IMG/VR virus record: IMGVR_UViG_3300022540_000340 | Location: 1 to 45,252 of that record | DNA length: 45,252 nucleotides | From: a virus | Reading direction: 5' to 3' (one strand) | Part shown: positions 6,361 through 12,839 of the stretch, piece by piece | Numbering within the stretch: the first letter of the stretch is position 1 | Layout of the letters: each line of letters starts with the position of its first letter | Notes under the pieces: generated by a model | The model's database searches: none | What the model was told of the DNA's origin: nothing | What the model saw: the letters and a program-made list of their open reading frames with translations, nothing else | Position numbers and translations under genes: made by a program

Positions 6361-7080
6361 ATGAATACTAAAGTCATTCACGGATGTTGCATGAAAGAAT
6401 TAAAATCTATACCTCAAGGGTCGGTAGATATGATTCTTTGTGATTTACCTTATGGATGCACAAATAACAAATGGGATAGTGTTTTACCTTTATCAATGCT
6501 TTGGTGTCAATATAAGCGAATTATAAAACCTGCAGGTATAATCGTGTTGTTTGGACAAGGAGTATTTAGTGCAACTCTAATGCTATCAAATAGAGAAATG
6601 TATAGATATAGCTTAGTTTGGGAAAAATCAACACCAACAGGGTTTTTGAATGCTAATAAAATGCCTTTGAGAAGCCATGAGGATATTCTAGTATTTTACA
6701 ATAAGTTACCAACTTATCACCCTCAAAAAACAACAGGACACAAAAGGAAAGTAAGTAAATCATCACACCAAAAGGGCAAATCTACTGACAGCTACAATAA
6801 ATTTCATGCAAGTAGCTACGACAGTACAGAACGATTTCCTAAGAGCGTTTTAAGATTCTCTACTGATAAGCAAAAGAGTGCTATCCATCCAACACAAAAG
6901 CCCGTTAAACTAATTGAGTACCTAATTAGGACTTATACAAATGAGGGTGACTTTATAGTTGATAATTGCGCAGGGAGTGGGACAACAGGAGAAGCTGCAG
7001 AAAATACGAATAGAAAATATTTACTTATTGAAAAAGAAGAAAAATATTATAATGAAATTTTAAAAAGATTAAAGAAATGA
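6361..7080 (+). CDS. DNA (adenine/cytosine-N) methyltransferase, DPPY type
   Basis: A 239-residue S-adenosylmethionine-dependent methylase. The catalytic motif IV is DLPY (residues 28-31) near the N-terminus. HPTQKP and the SAM-binding motif I DNCAGSGTTG (201-210) lie near the C-terminus, which is the beta-class order. DLPY fits N6-adenine or N4-cytosine methylation. The target region is about residues 95-175 and includes a Lys/Ser-rich stretch. No restriction endonuclease is adjacent, so it is probably an orphan used to protect phage DNA or mark it. The next gene overlaps by 4 bases. Confidence 0.93.
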   Translation: MNTKVIHGCCMKELKSIPQGSVDMILCDLPYGCTNNKWDSVLPLSMLWCQYKRIIKPAGIIVLFGQGVFSATLMLSNREMYRYSLVWEKSTPTGFLNANKMPLRSHEDILVFYNKLPTYHPQKTTGHKRKVSKSSHQKGKSTDSYNKFHASSYDSTERFPKSVLRFSTDKQKSAIHPTQKPVKLIEYLIRTYTNEGDFIVDNCAGSGTTGEAAENTNRKYLLIEKEEKYYNEILKRLKK

Positions 7081-7352
7081 AAGTAAGAACAAAAATAGAA
7101 GTAACCGCCATCTACTCCAAAGAAGAAACGGCAGAAGTCAAAGAACTCATAAACCACATGAGTAATGCAAGATTCAAACACGTAATATCATCACTTGCAA
7201 CAGAAACCGAACAAGGAAACTACCGATACGCCAAACAATTTGACCACTTTAGCCTTGATATGCTAAAAAAAGCCTGCCAAACAACTAAGCTACAAAAGAA
7301 CGGCTATACCGTATTTCTAAAAAAGAAAGCTTCCGACTTCGTGCAAAAATAA
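7077..7352 (+). CDS. hypothetical protein coupled to methyltransferase
   Basis: A 91-residue basic protein starting MKVRTKIEVTAIYSKEE and overlapping the methyltransferase stop by ATGA. No family recognised. The same frame continues without another stop for 37 codons past its TAA (see 7353-7503), which is unusual. Confidence 0.65.
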   Translation: MKVRTKIEVTAIYSKEETAEVKELINHMSNARFKHVISSLATETEQGNYRYAKQFDHFSLDMLKKACQTTKLQKNGYTVFLKKKASDFVQK

Positions 7353-7503
7353 AAGCCGTTTAAAACAGAGGAATTAGCACGAGATTTTATAAAATCTTAC
7401 AGGGAAACACCGAAAAAGGGCGAAACGCTTGTTATTATGAAAGAACTACTCAGGGATAAGTAGAGAAGCCTACGAAGAGTGCCAAAATGCGAAATTGAAT
7501 TAA
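7353..7503 (+). pseudogene. remnant of a small coding gene (no start, frameshifted)
   Basis: Right after the stop at 7350-7352 the same frame reads a protein-like sequence that includes EELARDFIKSYRETP and GETLVIMKELL, ending at 7464. A shift of +1 near 7452 continues it as GISREAYEECQNAKLN to a stop at 7503. The two pieces together look like one small helical phage protein, with no ATG at its start and a one-base frameshift. It could be a decayed gene or a read-through extension with a +1 frameshift. The sequence up to 7578 shows nothing further apart from a GATTTTATAAAATC palindrome inside the remnant (7384-7397). Confidence 0.45.
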
Positions 7504-7565
7504 CGAGCTTTATGTCGTGAAAAGAATACACTTGAAGCGTAAAAATTACAAATTAAATAATTATT

Positions 7566-7581
7566 AAAACTTGACAAAATG
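7566..7581 (+). promoter_or_regulatory. start-codon motif AAAACTTGACA, copy 2
   Basis: AAAACTTGACAAAATG abuts the start of the zinc-ribbon-like gene at 7579. Confidence 0.7.
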
Positions 7582-7851
7582 AAAATAAGCGTACCATTTA
7601 CAGCCCTTCAATTAGTTGGAGATAGGACTAAAATTGAAATGAATTGCATTTGCGGACAACCGATAAAGCGAGAGGATATAGAACTCTTTGTAAGGACAAA
7701 GGGAAACAATACAAGAACTAATCTATCCTTTGAATGCTCCAACTGCACCTATGTAACCGAGAACAGCGAATGGGGCGAAATTACAGACGACAAAGAAATA
7801 ATTGAATCAATATTTGATAACGTAGACCAAAACTTAAAAAACAATGTGTGA
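7579..7851 (+). CDS. small zinc-ribbon-like protein
   Basis: A 90-residue protein with a C-I-C-G pair (about residues 22-25) and a C-S-N-C pair (about 53-56), the four-cysteine layout of a zinc ribbon. The C-terminus is acidic. It overlaps the next gene by 8 bases. Its role is unknown. Small zinc ribbons in phage early regions often bind nucleic acid or host polymerase, but that is only a possibility here. Confidence 0.65.
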   Translation: MKISVPFTALQLVGDRTKIEMNCICGQPIKREDIELFVRTKGNNTRTNLSFECSNCTYVTENSEWGEITDDKEIIESIFDNVDQNLKNNV

Positions 7852-8458
7852 ATTTGAAGAACAAATGAAAAATGCTAATTTAAGAGAAGAATACGAAAAA
7901 GTATTAGCAGAAAAGAACGCTCAAAAATTGATAATCATAAAATACGAGGAATCACAGTCCAAAATACTATTGGAGAATACCGACCTAATATTAGATAATG
8001 AGAAGCTAAGAAAAGAATTAAGTATTGAGATTCAAGAACGGGAGAACTTGAAAAATGTGAATAAAAAACAGTACGACCTTATCAAAGAGCTAAATCAAAA
8101 GATAATAGGGAAAAATGAAGAGATAAATGCATTAATTGGGGCGGGAACGGTACATGAAGAAGGGGTTGAGTTATATAAAAAAGATGTTGAAGATTATAAA
8201 GGAGAGATTGAATCATTAAAAGAACACAACACAATACTAAAAGATTGCGACTATAGCCAAACAAAGAAAATAAGAGAACTGCAAAAGTGGGCGAAAATCA
8301 AGAACAAGGACAATGCAAGGCTTGAAAAGCTTTATACTTTAGGGTGGGAAATAGAAGCAAAAAAGAACAAGCTACTTATTAAACTCGACAAGCAGAAACA
8401 CAAAAACCGAAAACTAAAGAAGTTCAAGAAACTTTTAAAGCAGCTAAAAATAAATTAA
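7844..8458 (+). CDS. coiled-coil protein
   Basis: A 204-residue protein that is almost entirely Lys/Glu/Leu/Asn-rich heptad repeat, with a basic C-terminal 40 residues. It should form a long rod-like dimer or trimer. No enzymatic motif. It is the last gene of the early rightward operon and is followed at once by a strong terminator. Confidence 0.7.
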   Translation: MCEFEEQMKNANLREEYEKVLAEKNAQKLIIIKYEESQSKILLENTDLILDNEKLRKELSIEIQERENLKNVNKKQYDLIKELNQKIIGKNEEINALIGAGTVHEEGVELYKKDVEDYKGEIESLKEHNTILKDCDYSQTKKIRELQKWAKIKNKDNARLEKLYTLGWEIEAKKNKLLIKLDKQKHKNRKLKKFKKLLKQLKIN

Positions 8459-8478
8459 TCGGAAATACCGAATAAACA

Positions 8479-8513
8479 AACGCCCCTAATTCGTAAGAAC
8501 AAGGGGCGTTTTC
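8479..8513. terminator. bidirectional intrinsic terminator between convergent operons
   Basis: Stem ACGCCCC with GGGGCGT (8479-8487 with 8502-8510), flanked by A-rich sequence on the left and TTTT on the right. It separates the rightward early operon from the leftward block. Confidence 0.85.
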
Positions 8514-8521
8514 TTAGCACA

Positions 8522-8725
8522 TTAATCTTCTTTCCACTCTTCTATTTGTTCTTTAGAGTCAGCTACAATTCCTGAAACGTCTCTAATTGTTGACTCTTGG
8601 CCTTTCTCGTTAATCAACTCAATAATTTTTAACATAATCAAAACCCCCTCTCTTTTTGCGTCTATACCTCCTAGCCTAAGTCCTAATTGTACTTCTTTTA
8701 CATAATCTTTGGTAATTTCTTTCAT
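8522..8725 (-). CDS. small hypothetical protein
   Basis: A 67-residue charged helical protein starting MKEITKDYVKEVQLGLRLGG. No family recognised. Last gene of the leftward membrane-protein block, 10 bases after the previous one. Confidence 0.6.
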   Translation of the reverse strand: MKEITKDYVKEVQLGLRLGGIDAKREGVLIMLKIIELINEKGQESTIRDVSGIVADSKEQIEEWKED

Positions 8726-8735
8726 TTTTAATAAT

Positions 8736-9020
8736 TTAATTGTTATCTAATAAAGGAATAGTCCTATACTGCCGTTCCCCTTTCTCGTTATCGTAGTACT
8801 CAACCTCAGTAATAACCTCATAGTCCAGGAACGGGTCTTCTATACCGTGCAATTTACAAAGCTCAGTACGGAATAAAGCCCCATCATCGTAATCTAATTT
8901 TGGACATTTTTTGTCTTGACATTTTTTGTCAATTACTCCTATCCTTTCCCAATTTGAATAAGCATCGTAGGCAAAGCAGAAGACCAAAAAAACTATCCAT
9001 ATCCAGTTAAATATTGTCAT
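8736..9020 (-). CDS. single-span membrane protein
   Basis: A 94-residue protein with one N-terminal hydrophobic helix (residues 3-20, Trp/Phe-rich), followed by a soluble Cys-containing tail (KKCQDKKCP, then FRTELC). Overlaps the upstream gene by 4 bases (ATGA), so the two are probably translated together and may form a membrane complex. Confidence 0.65.
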   Translation of the reverse strand: MTIFNWIWIVFLVFCFAYDAYSNWERIGVIDKKCQDKKCPKLDYDDGALFRTELCKLHGIEDPFLDYEVITEVEYYDNEKGERQYRTIPLLDNN

Positions 9021-10204
9021 GATAATTTGTTTCTAATTTCAGTTAAATGGTCAATACGTTGCCTTGTGCTTTGACCTTTGATAAGTGTATTCATTTCCCC
9101 AAAGGTTTTGAGTACAAGACTGCCATTGACAGAACACCAAACCCTATCACGTTTCCGACCTTCGCCTTTCTCAATATCTCCTTCCTTCGTGTGTGCCGTA
9201 GCAAAACCAATAGGCGCAGATGTCTCATTATCAATAACCTTTGGGTTACTTTGACCTTCGTCTTTAGCCTTAATCTTCGTTATAGCTTCTTTCTCTTTGT
9301 CTTTTTCTCCTTCCTGTAACCTCAATATTGACTCATTGTCTTCTACTTCGTCTCTTTCGTACTTTGCACACCAAGCATAAGAGGGGATAAAGACAGCCAA
9401 AAGAACTAAGGTAAGTAAGGATAATCCAAATCCAAAAGAATCGCACCATGCACCAAATTCGGACTTCATAATCTTGTTTTCCTCCTTAGCTAAACCTATT
9501 GCATCTTTCTTATCTGCCATCAAAACAGCAAATACCTTTTCCTTTGCCGAAATTAGGCTATCTGTTCTTTGTTCCTTTTTCCTATGGGTTTTTGCTGCTG
9601 CACTTCTTATCCTAGGTGGGCAACCTTTGCAGTCAACTTTACTATGAACAATAAAAAAAGCAGCAGCAGAACTTGAGGCTTTGAATATATCCATGTTCCG
9701 AGCAGTAGTATCTTTATTGATAATATTGTCATTTCTTAGGACAACCATATCAATATTGTGATAGTCAGGTTGTGCAGCGAAAAACTCAACAGCGTAAGGG
9801 CTATAAAAGAAAGTCGAAGCAGCATAAAAGAACCCAAGAATAACAATTAAAGCATACAAAACAGGGCTTACAGATGTTTCATCATCGTACTTTTGCTCTG
9901 AAATAGATTTATTAACCCAATTAAAAGCAAGTTCAAGCCCAATACTTAGGCATATAGCTAAAGGGATAGATAAATAAGGGCTATCTAACTTCTCTAGTGA
10001 CCAATGCACAAATCCAGTACTAGCTAATAACGCACTGCAAAACTGACAGAAAACCCAAACAGCCGTAAGGATATAGAAAACCTTTTTAAGTCGCTGTATC
10101 TTTGTTTTTGGTTGGAATTTACGTTTTTTTGCTTCGTGCTTTTTTTTGTTTACTCGTAAAGTTGTCTCTTTATTTACATCGTGGTGTGAAATGTTATCGC
10201 TCAT
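9017..10204 (-). CDS. multi-span membrane protein, unknown function
   Basis: A 395-residue protein. A very basic N-terminus (residues 1-42) is followed by hydrophobic helices at about 43-67, 78-97 and 113-135. A soluble loop with a CKGCPP motif comes next, then a fourth helix at about 255-280 and a long charged C-terminal tail. It should sit in the host inner membrane. No family recognised. The position in a separate leftward unit with two other membrane genes suggests a host-membrane function such as exclusion of other phages, but this is inference. Confidence 0.7.
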   Translation of the reverse strand: MSDNISHHDVNKETTLRVNKKKHEAKKRKFQPKTKIQRLKKVFYILTAVWVFCQFCSALLASTGFVHWSLEKLDSPYLSIPLAICLSIGLELAFNWVNKSISEQKYDDETSVSPVLYALIVILGFFYAASTFFYSPYAVEFFAAQPDYHNIDMVVLRNDNIINKDTTARNMDIFKASSSAAAFFIVHSKVDCKGCPPRIRSAAAKTHRKKEQRTDSLISAKEKVFAVLMADKKDAIGLAKEENKIMKSEFGAWCDSFGFGLSLLTLVLLAVFIPSYAWCAKYERDEVEDNESILRLQEGEKDKEKEAITKIKAKDEGQSNPKVIDNETSAPIGFATAHTKEGDIEKGEGRKRDRVWCSVNGSLVLKTFGEMNTLIKGQSTRQRIDHLTEIRNKLS

Positions 10205-10217
10205 CTTGTCAAGTTTT
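10202..10217 (-). promoter_or_regulatory. start-codon motif AAAACTTGACA, copy 3
   Basis: On the minus strand AAAACTTGACAAGATG abuts the start of the multi-span membrane protein gene. Confidence 0.7.
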
Positions 10218-10230
10218 TAAATTATTAACT

Positions 10231-10380
10231 TTAATCGTCTAAGGTTTCTGTATTTAATGGTCTTTCAAAAGTTGGCAACAAAAAAGAATATATAAAAGCA
10301 AAGGGCAGTACAATAACTAAAACAATAGGAAGCAAAATACCCATAGTAATAGCTAGAATCTTATATTGCATATCTTCCAT
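10231..10380 (-). CDS. 49-residue single-span membrane protein
   Basis: A short frame starting MEDMQYKILAITMGILLPIV. Residues 7-34 are almost all hydrophobic and should span the membrane once. The tail ends ETLDD. It is supported by the strong AAAACTTGACA motif at its start and by its place between two other genes of the block. Confidence 0.65.
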   Translation of the reverse strand: MEDMQYKILAITMGILLPIVLVIVLPFAFIYSFLLPTFERPLNTETLDD

Positions 10381-10393
10381 TTTGTCAAGTTTT
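10378..10393 (-). promoter_or_regulatory. start-codon motif AAAACTTGACA, copy 4
   Basis: Minus-strand AAAACTTGACAAAATG at the start of the 49-residue membrane protein. Confidence 0.7.
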
Positions 10394-10420
10394 TAATTAT
10401 TATGAATAGTACTGAGTAGT

Positions 10421-10645
10421 TTATTCCGTAGGTTTAAGCGTTATTGTAACTTCATTGTTTCCATCATCTTTCCAATCGTAATGTTTTTGAAAAACAAAAG
10501 TCTTTCCATGTAAATCATGAAGCCCTCTAAGCATATGAAAGCTATCTAAAATCCCCTTTAGGTCTAATAAAAACAAATCTACATTGTCAGGATTCGTGGC
10601 GTTTACCATATCTGTAAATGTTTCAATCTTAAATTCTTTGTTCAT
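10421..10645 (-). CDS. small hypothetical protein
   Basis: A 74-residue soluble protein starting MNKEFKIETFTDMVNATNPD. Mixed composition, with His and aromatic residues in the middle (FHMLRGLHDLHGK). No family recognised. Part of the leftward block. Confidence 0.6.
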   Translation of the reverse strand: MNKEFKIETFTDMVNATNPDNVDLFLLDLKGILDSFHMLRGLHDLHGKTFVFQKHYDWKDDGNNEVTITLKPTE

Positions 10646-10658
10646 TTTGTCAAGTTTT
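10643..10658 (-). promoter_or_regulatory. start-codon motif AAAACTTGACA, copy 5
   Basis: Minus-strand AAAACTTGACAAAATG. The TGA inside the motif is also the stop codon of the upstream gene (10650-10931). Confidence 0.7.
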
Positions 10659-10931
10659 TGTATTAGGTAAAAACGTTAATTGCTTCATGTACCCACGATA
10701 AAGGCAGTTGTGTAAGTAGTATACTTCTTTTCTCGTTAGTTTTAATTCTGTTTTTATTTTAATTAGTTTTTCTTCTTTTTTATGGACAGTTATTAAAATA
10801 ACACTCTTGAATTTAAAGATAATTAGGTCAGTAGTATCAGCTAAAGATAATGTGATGCTAATATCCTCATAGTTTCTTAATATGTCAAGCCCTAACTCTG
10901 TAACCTCTTTTGATTTTATTCTCCAAAACAT
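10650..10931 (-). CDS. hypothetical protein, first of the leftward block
   Basis: A 93-residue protein starting MFWRIKSKEVTELGLDILRN, with a strand-rich middle and a Lys-rich second half. A TTG start 12 bases upstream is possible, but the ATG at 10931 fits the AAAACTTGACA motif. It is the promoter-proximal gene of the leftward unit, read from the divergent region 10932-11046. No family recognised. Confidence 0.6.
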   Translation of the reverse strand: MFWRIKSKEVTELGLDILRNYEDISITLSLADTTDLIIFKFKSVILITVHKKEEKLIKIKTELKLTRKEVYYLHNCLYRGYMKQLTFLPNTKT

Positions 10932-10948
10932 ATTTTTTGTCAAGTTTT
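10929..10948 (-). promoter_or_regulatory. start-codon motif AAAACTTGACA, copy 6
   Basis: Minus-strand AAAACTTGACAAAAAATATG, with a longer A/T spacer to the ATG than the other copies. Confidence 0.6.
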
Positions 10949-10968
10949 AATAAAATTCTACTTAATAT

Positions 10969-10998
10969 TTGTAATTATGCTATAAATGCGTAACTTTG
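10969..10998 (+). promoter_or_regulatory. promoter of the ribbon-helix-helix gene
   Basis: TTG at 10969-10971, exactly 19 bases, then TAACTTTG at 10991-10998: a perfect match to the Bacteroidota -33/-7 consensus. The start codon lies 48 bases further on. The sequence between contains repeated GTGTAA/TTACAC half-sites. Confidence 0.8.
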
Positions 10999-11002
10999 TG
11001 TA

Positions 11003-11035
11003 ACGCAAGGTAAGTAAAATATTACACTTGTGCAA
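11003..11035 (-). promoter_or_regulatory. candidate leftward promoter, divergent
   Basis: On the minus strand TTG (11033-11035) precedes TACCTTGC (11005-11012) by 20 bases, close to the consensus. It would read the leftward membrane block and overlaps the rightward leader and the GTGTAA/TTACAC inverted repeat. Confidence 0.4.
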
Positions 11036-11046
11036 CAATGTGAAAC

Positions 11047-11220
11047 ATGAAAAGAGACAAAAGCATACATTTTAGGTGTAGTGATGAATTGAAAACCAAT
11101 TTAGAAGGGTTAGCAAGCGACAAAGCGGAGAATGGACAAAAAGTAAGCCTTAGTGATTATGTGAATATTGCCCTTACAAAGCACGTTGAGAGTGAATACA
11201 ATAAAGAAAATAAAGATTAA
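11047..11220 (+). CDS. ribbon-helix-helix (Arc/MetJ-like) regulator
   Basis: A 57-residue protein. It has a short basic N-terminal strand (KSIHFRCSDEL), a first helix (KTNLEGLASDKAE) and a second helix introduced by VSLSDYVNIALTKHV, the layout of ribbon-helix-helix repressors. These bind operators as dimers of dimers through the strand. It is transcribed from a perfect Bacteroidota promoter and is followed by its own terminator, so it is probably a self-contained regulator. The divergent control region upstream, with inverted GTGTAA/TTACAC repeats, is its most likely target. Confidence 0.75.
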   Translation: MKRDKSIHFRCSDELKTNLEGLASDKAENGQKVSLSDYVNIALTKHVESEYNKENKD

Positions 11221-11250
11221 ATAAATTTCATAACCGTAATTTATTGAGTA

Positions 11251-11280
11251 AAAAGGGCGGTTGACTGCTGCCCTTTTATA
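11251..11280 (+). terminator. terminator after the regulator gene
   Basis: Stem AAAAGGGC (11251-11258) with GCCCTTTT (11270-11277). The A and T flanks make it usable on both strands. Confidence 0.75.
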
Positions 11281-11284
11281 AAAT

Positions 11285-11358
11285 GAACATGAGGCTAAAT
11301 TGGCGAAGCGCACCGAAGTAAGTAGGTGAGATTGTAGGTTCGAGTCCTACCTAGTTCA
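11285..11358 (+). tRNA. tRNA-like sequence with irregular anticodon loop
   Basis: A perfect T arm (GTAGG-TTCGAGT-CCTAC, 11334-11350), a D arm GCT...AGC with TTGGCGA in the loop, an acceptor with five of seven pairs and a normal total length of 74. The anticodon stem CACC/GGTG closes an 8-base loop (AAGTAAGT) plus a mismatch, so no standard anticodon can be assigned. AAG follows the only possible U33. It is either a degenerate tRNA or one with an expanded loop. Confidence 0.5.
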
Positions 11359-11408
11359 CAATAAAGAATCATGTTCAAAAGCCGTATTGGCAAAACGAAT
11401 GGGTATTG

Positions 11409-11436
11409 AGGGGCTTAGCGGTATTCGCCCCTCTTT
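11409..11436 (+). terminator. terminator after the tRNA-like sequence
   Basis: Stem GAGGGGC (11409-11415) with GCCCCTC (11427-11433), followed by TTT and an A/T tract. Confidence 0.7.
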
Positions 11437-11450
11437 ATAAAAAAAAGATA

Positions 11451-11600
11451 ATGGGATTCACAAGCGCATTAACATTGTTATTTATAGGGTTAAAGCTAGG
11501 AGATGTTATTAATTGGGGATGGATAGCCGTTCTTTCGCCTCCTATCGTGTGGATTGTGTTATATACAATAGTTTTCATGTTTGTAAATAAAAGTAGATAA
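11451..11600 (+). CDS. small two-span membrane protein
   Basis: A 49-residue protein starting MGFTSALTLLFIGLKLGDVI, with two hydrophobic segments (about 4-17 and 22-44) around a Trp-rich turn. Similar tiny membrane proteins are common in phage genomes. The frame is open to 11406, but that would translate the terminator, so 11451 is chosen. Function unknown. Confidence 0.65.
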   Translation: MGFTSALTLLFIGLKLGDVINWGWIAVLSPPIVWIVLYTIVFMFVNKSR

Positions 11601-11839
11601 TGACTAAAGAAGAAATAAAAACTTATGATAATTATGCAGGGCAAGCATTAAATGCGTTAATCTCTAAGTTGCCTTTAATAGATAGAGACGGAGAACTATC
11701 AAAAGGAATGAGCCAAGAAGACTTAAATCAAATACAAGTCGAAATGTGCGAATCTGCACACGCATATGCTTATTTTATGATGAATACAAGGAGCCAATCT
11801 TTGTTGAACACAACAAATGAATTAAAAATAAAAAAATAA
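11600..11839 (+). CDS. small hypothetical protein
   Basis: A 79-residue helical protein starting MTKEEIKTYDNYAGQALNAL, directly after the membrane protein. Several Met, Ala and Tyr residues; no motif recognised. Confidence 0.6.
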   Translation: MTKEEIKTYDNYAGQALNALISKLPLIDRDGELSKGMSQEDLNQIQVEMCESAHAYAYFMMNTRSQSLLNTTNELKIKK

Positions 11840-11843
11840 AAGA

Positions 11844-12197
11844 ATGAATAAAGGCCATTTACAAAAGACCCTTGAATGGGGTGCAGAATTAGGAGTAGAG
11901 ATTGCAAAAGACTTAGAAGATAAGAAATTAAGCATAGTAGAGGCTATTGGCCTATGGGATAACGCACTTGGATTGATAGGCATAGTGAAGAACTTAAAAA
12001 GTGTTCCTCCTGAATGGGATGCCAATAAAGAGAACGAAGATTATATGAATGCCCTTGTTGATGGTGTTGCATCTAAATTAAAGGGAGTAGGTACAGAAAT
12101 TGCAAGAGATTTAGTACTGCAAGGAATCAAAGCAGGAATAGAAATAGCTAAATTCGTGCAACTATGCGTAAAAGCGCATGAAGCCCGTAAAAAATAA
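11844..12197 (+). CDS. hypothetical Ala/Ile-rich helical protein
   Basis: A 117-residue protein starting MNKGHLQKTLEWGAELGVEI. It has three amphipathic helices, two with the related pattern G-x-E-I-A-K/R-D/F (about 14-20, 77-82, 94-99). No family recognised. Last gene before the tRNA-Cys region. Confidence 0.6.
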   Translation: MNKGHLQKTLEWGAELGVEIAKDLEDKKLSIVEAIGLWDNALGLIGIVKNLKSVPPEWDANKENEDYMNALVDGVASKLKGVGTEIARDLVLQGIKAGIEIAKFVQLCVKAHEARKK

Positions 12198-12203
12198 AGC
12201 TTA

Positions 12204-12221
12204 TCTAATTGGGGAATTAGA
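12204..12221. other. AT-rich hairpin
   Basis: TCTAATT with AATTAGA around a GGGG loop. No T run follows. It could be a transcript end or a processing site. Confidence 0.35.
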
Positions 12222-12229
12222 TTCCAGTA

Positions 12230-12288
12230 CCCACACAAAACAATATCAACAATTTAAACACGATTTTTGAGGGTGTGGGGCTGTTTTT
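12230..12288 (+). terminator. long-loop terminator-like hairpin
   Basis: CCCACAC (12230-12236) pairs with GTGTGGG (12273-12279), then a short spacer and five T. CCAGT and ACTGG lie just outside and can also pair. The loop is 36 bases, longer than normal. Confidence 0.5.
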
Positions 12289-12302
12289 AACTGGAAATGT
12301 CG

Positions 12303-12382
12303 TATATTAGAGGGTAAGCCCTCAATTCTTGCGATTTAAAATAATTTTCTAACTAAGCTAAGTTCGATATTATGAGGGCTTA
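12303..12382 (+). promoter_or_regulatory. tRNA-Cys leader with 10-bp hairpin
   Basis: TCGTATATTAG at 12300-12310 resembles the TTCGTATATTG core of the two leader RNAs, with CTG in place of TTG 19 bases upstream. Then TAAGCCCTCA (12315-12324) pairs perfectly with TGAGGGCTTA (12373-12382), eight bases before the tRNA. It may be the tRNA promoter and a processing or control hairpin. Confidence 0.45.
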
Positions 12383-12389
12383 TTTGAAT

Positions 12390-12460
12390 GGATGAGTGGC
12401 CGAGCGGTTAGGTAGTGGATTGCAACCCCACGCACGAAGGTTCGATTCCTTTCTCATTCT
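12390..12460 (+). tRNA. tRNA-Cys (GCA)
   Basis: All arms can be drawn: a seven-pair acceptor (12390-12396 with 12453-12459, one G-T), a D arm with GAGCGGTTA, an anticodon arm GTGGA-TTGCAAC-CCCAC with anticodon GCA at 12422-12424 (one A-C mismatch), and a T arm GAAGG-TTCGATT-CCTTT. CCA is not encoded. It is flanked by a leader hairpin and a terminator, so it is a separate transcript. Confidence 0.85.
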
Positions 12461-12511
12461 CTATAAAGGAGTTTCATTTTTACAAGTTTAATTAGGTTAA
12501 TTGGATAGTGT

Positions 12512-12544
12512 AAGGCGGTAGTTCATAGGTCTACCGCCTTTTTA
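12512..12544 (+). terminator. terminator after tRNA-Cys
   Basis: AAGGCGGTAG (12512-12521) pairs perfectly with CTACCGCCTT (12531-12540), followed by TTT. The next gene starts at 12555. Confidence 0.85.
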
Positions 12545-12554
12545 AATTTAAACA

Positions 12555-12839
12555 ATGGCAAAAAAGAAACCCCTTGTAATAATAAAGCTCAATCAATTAG
12601 AAGCTTCTATACTTAATCGCCTAATTAAAGAAAATGCAGACGTAATCGAACACGGAGCAGAACAGGAACTAAGACCCTTATCCGCTATTGAAGATTTAGA
12701 AATAGATGTACTTAGTCATATTCACATACAACTAGCGACCCAAGCCGATAAGATGAACCCAGAAGAAATAGAAGTACTTTGGAAGGCTTACAATAAGGAG
12801 TACATTAAGGATTCAGAAGAAAGAGCAAAATTAAACTAA
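12555..12839 (+). CDS. hypothetical protein, start of the late region
   Basis: A 94-residue acidic helical protein starting MAKKKPLVIIKLNQLEASIL. No family recognised. Its stop overlaps the next start by one base. First gene of the continuous rightward run that leads into the packaging genes. Confidence 0.6.
   Translation: MAKKKPLVIIKLNQLEASILNRLIKENADVIEHGAEQELRPLSAIEDLEIDVLSHIHIQLATQADKMNPEEIEVLWKAYNKEYIKDSEERAKLN

Noticed and set aside
11406-11450. Upstream start of the small membrane protein
   Set aside because: It would translate the terminator hairpin; the ATG at 11451 gives a normal membrane protein.
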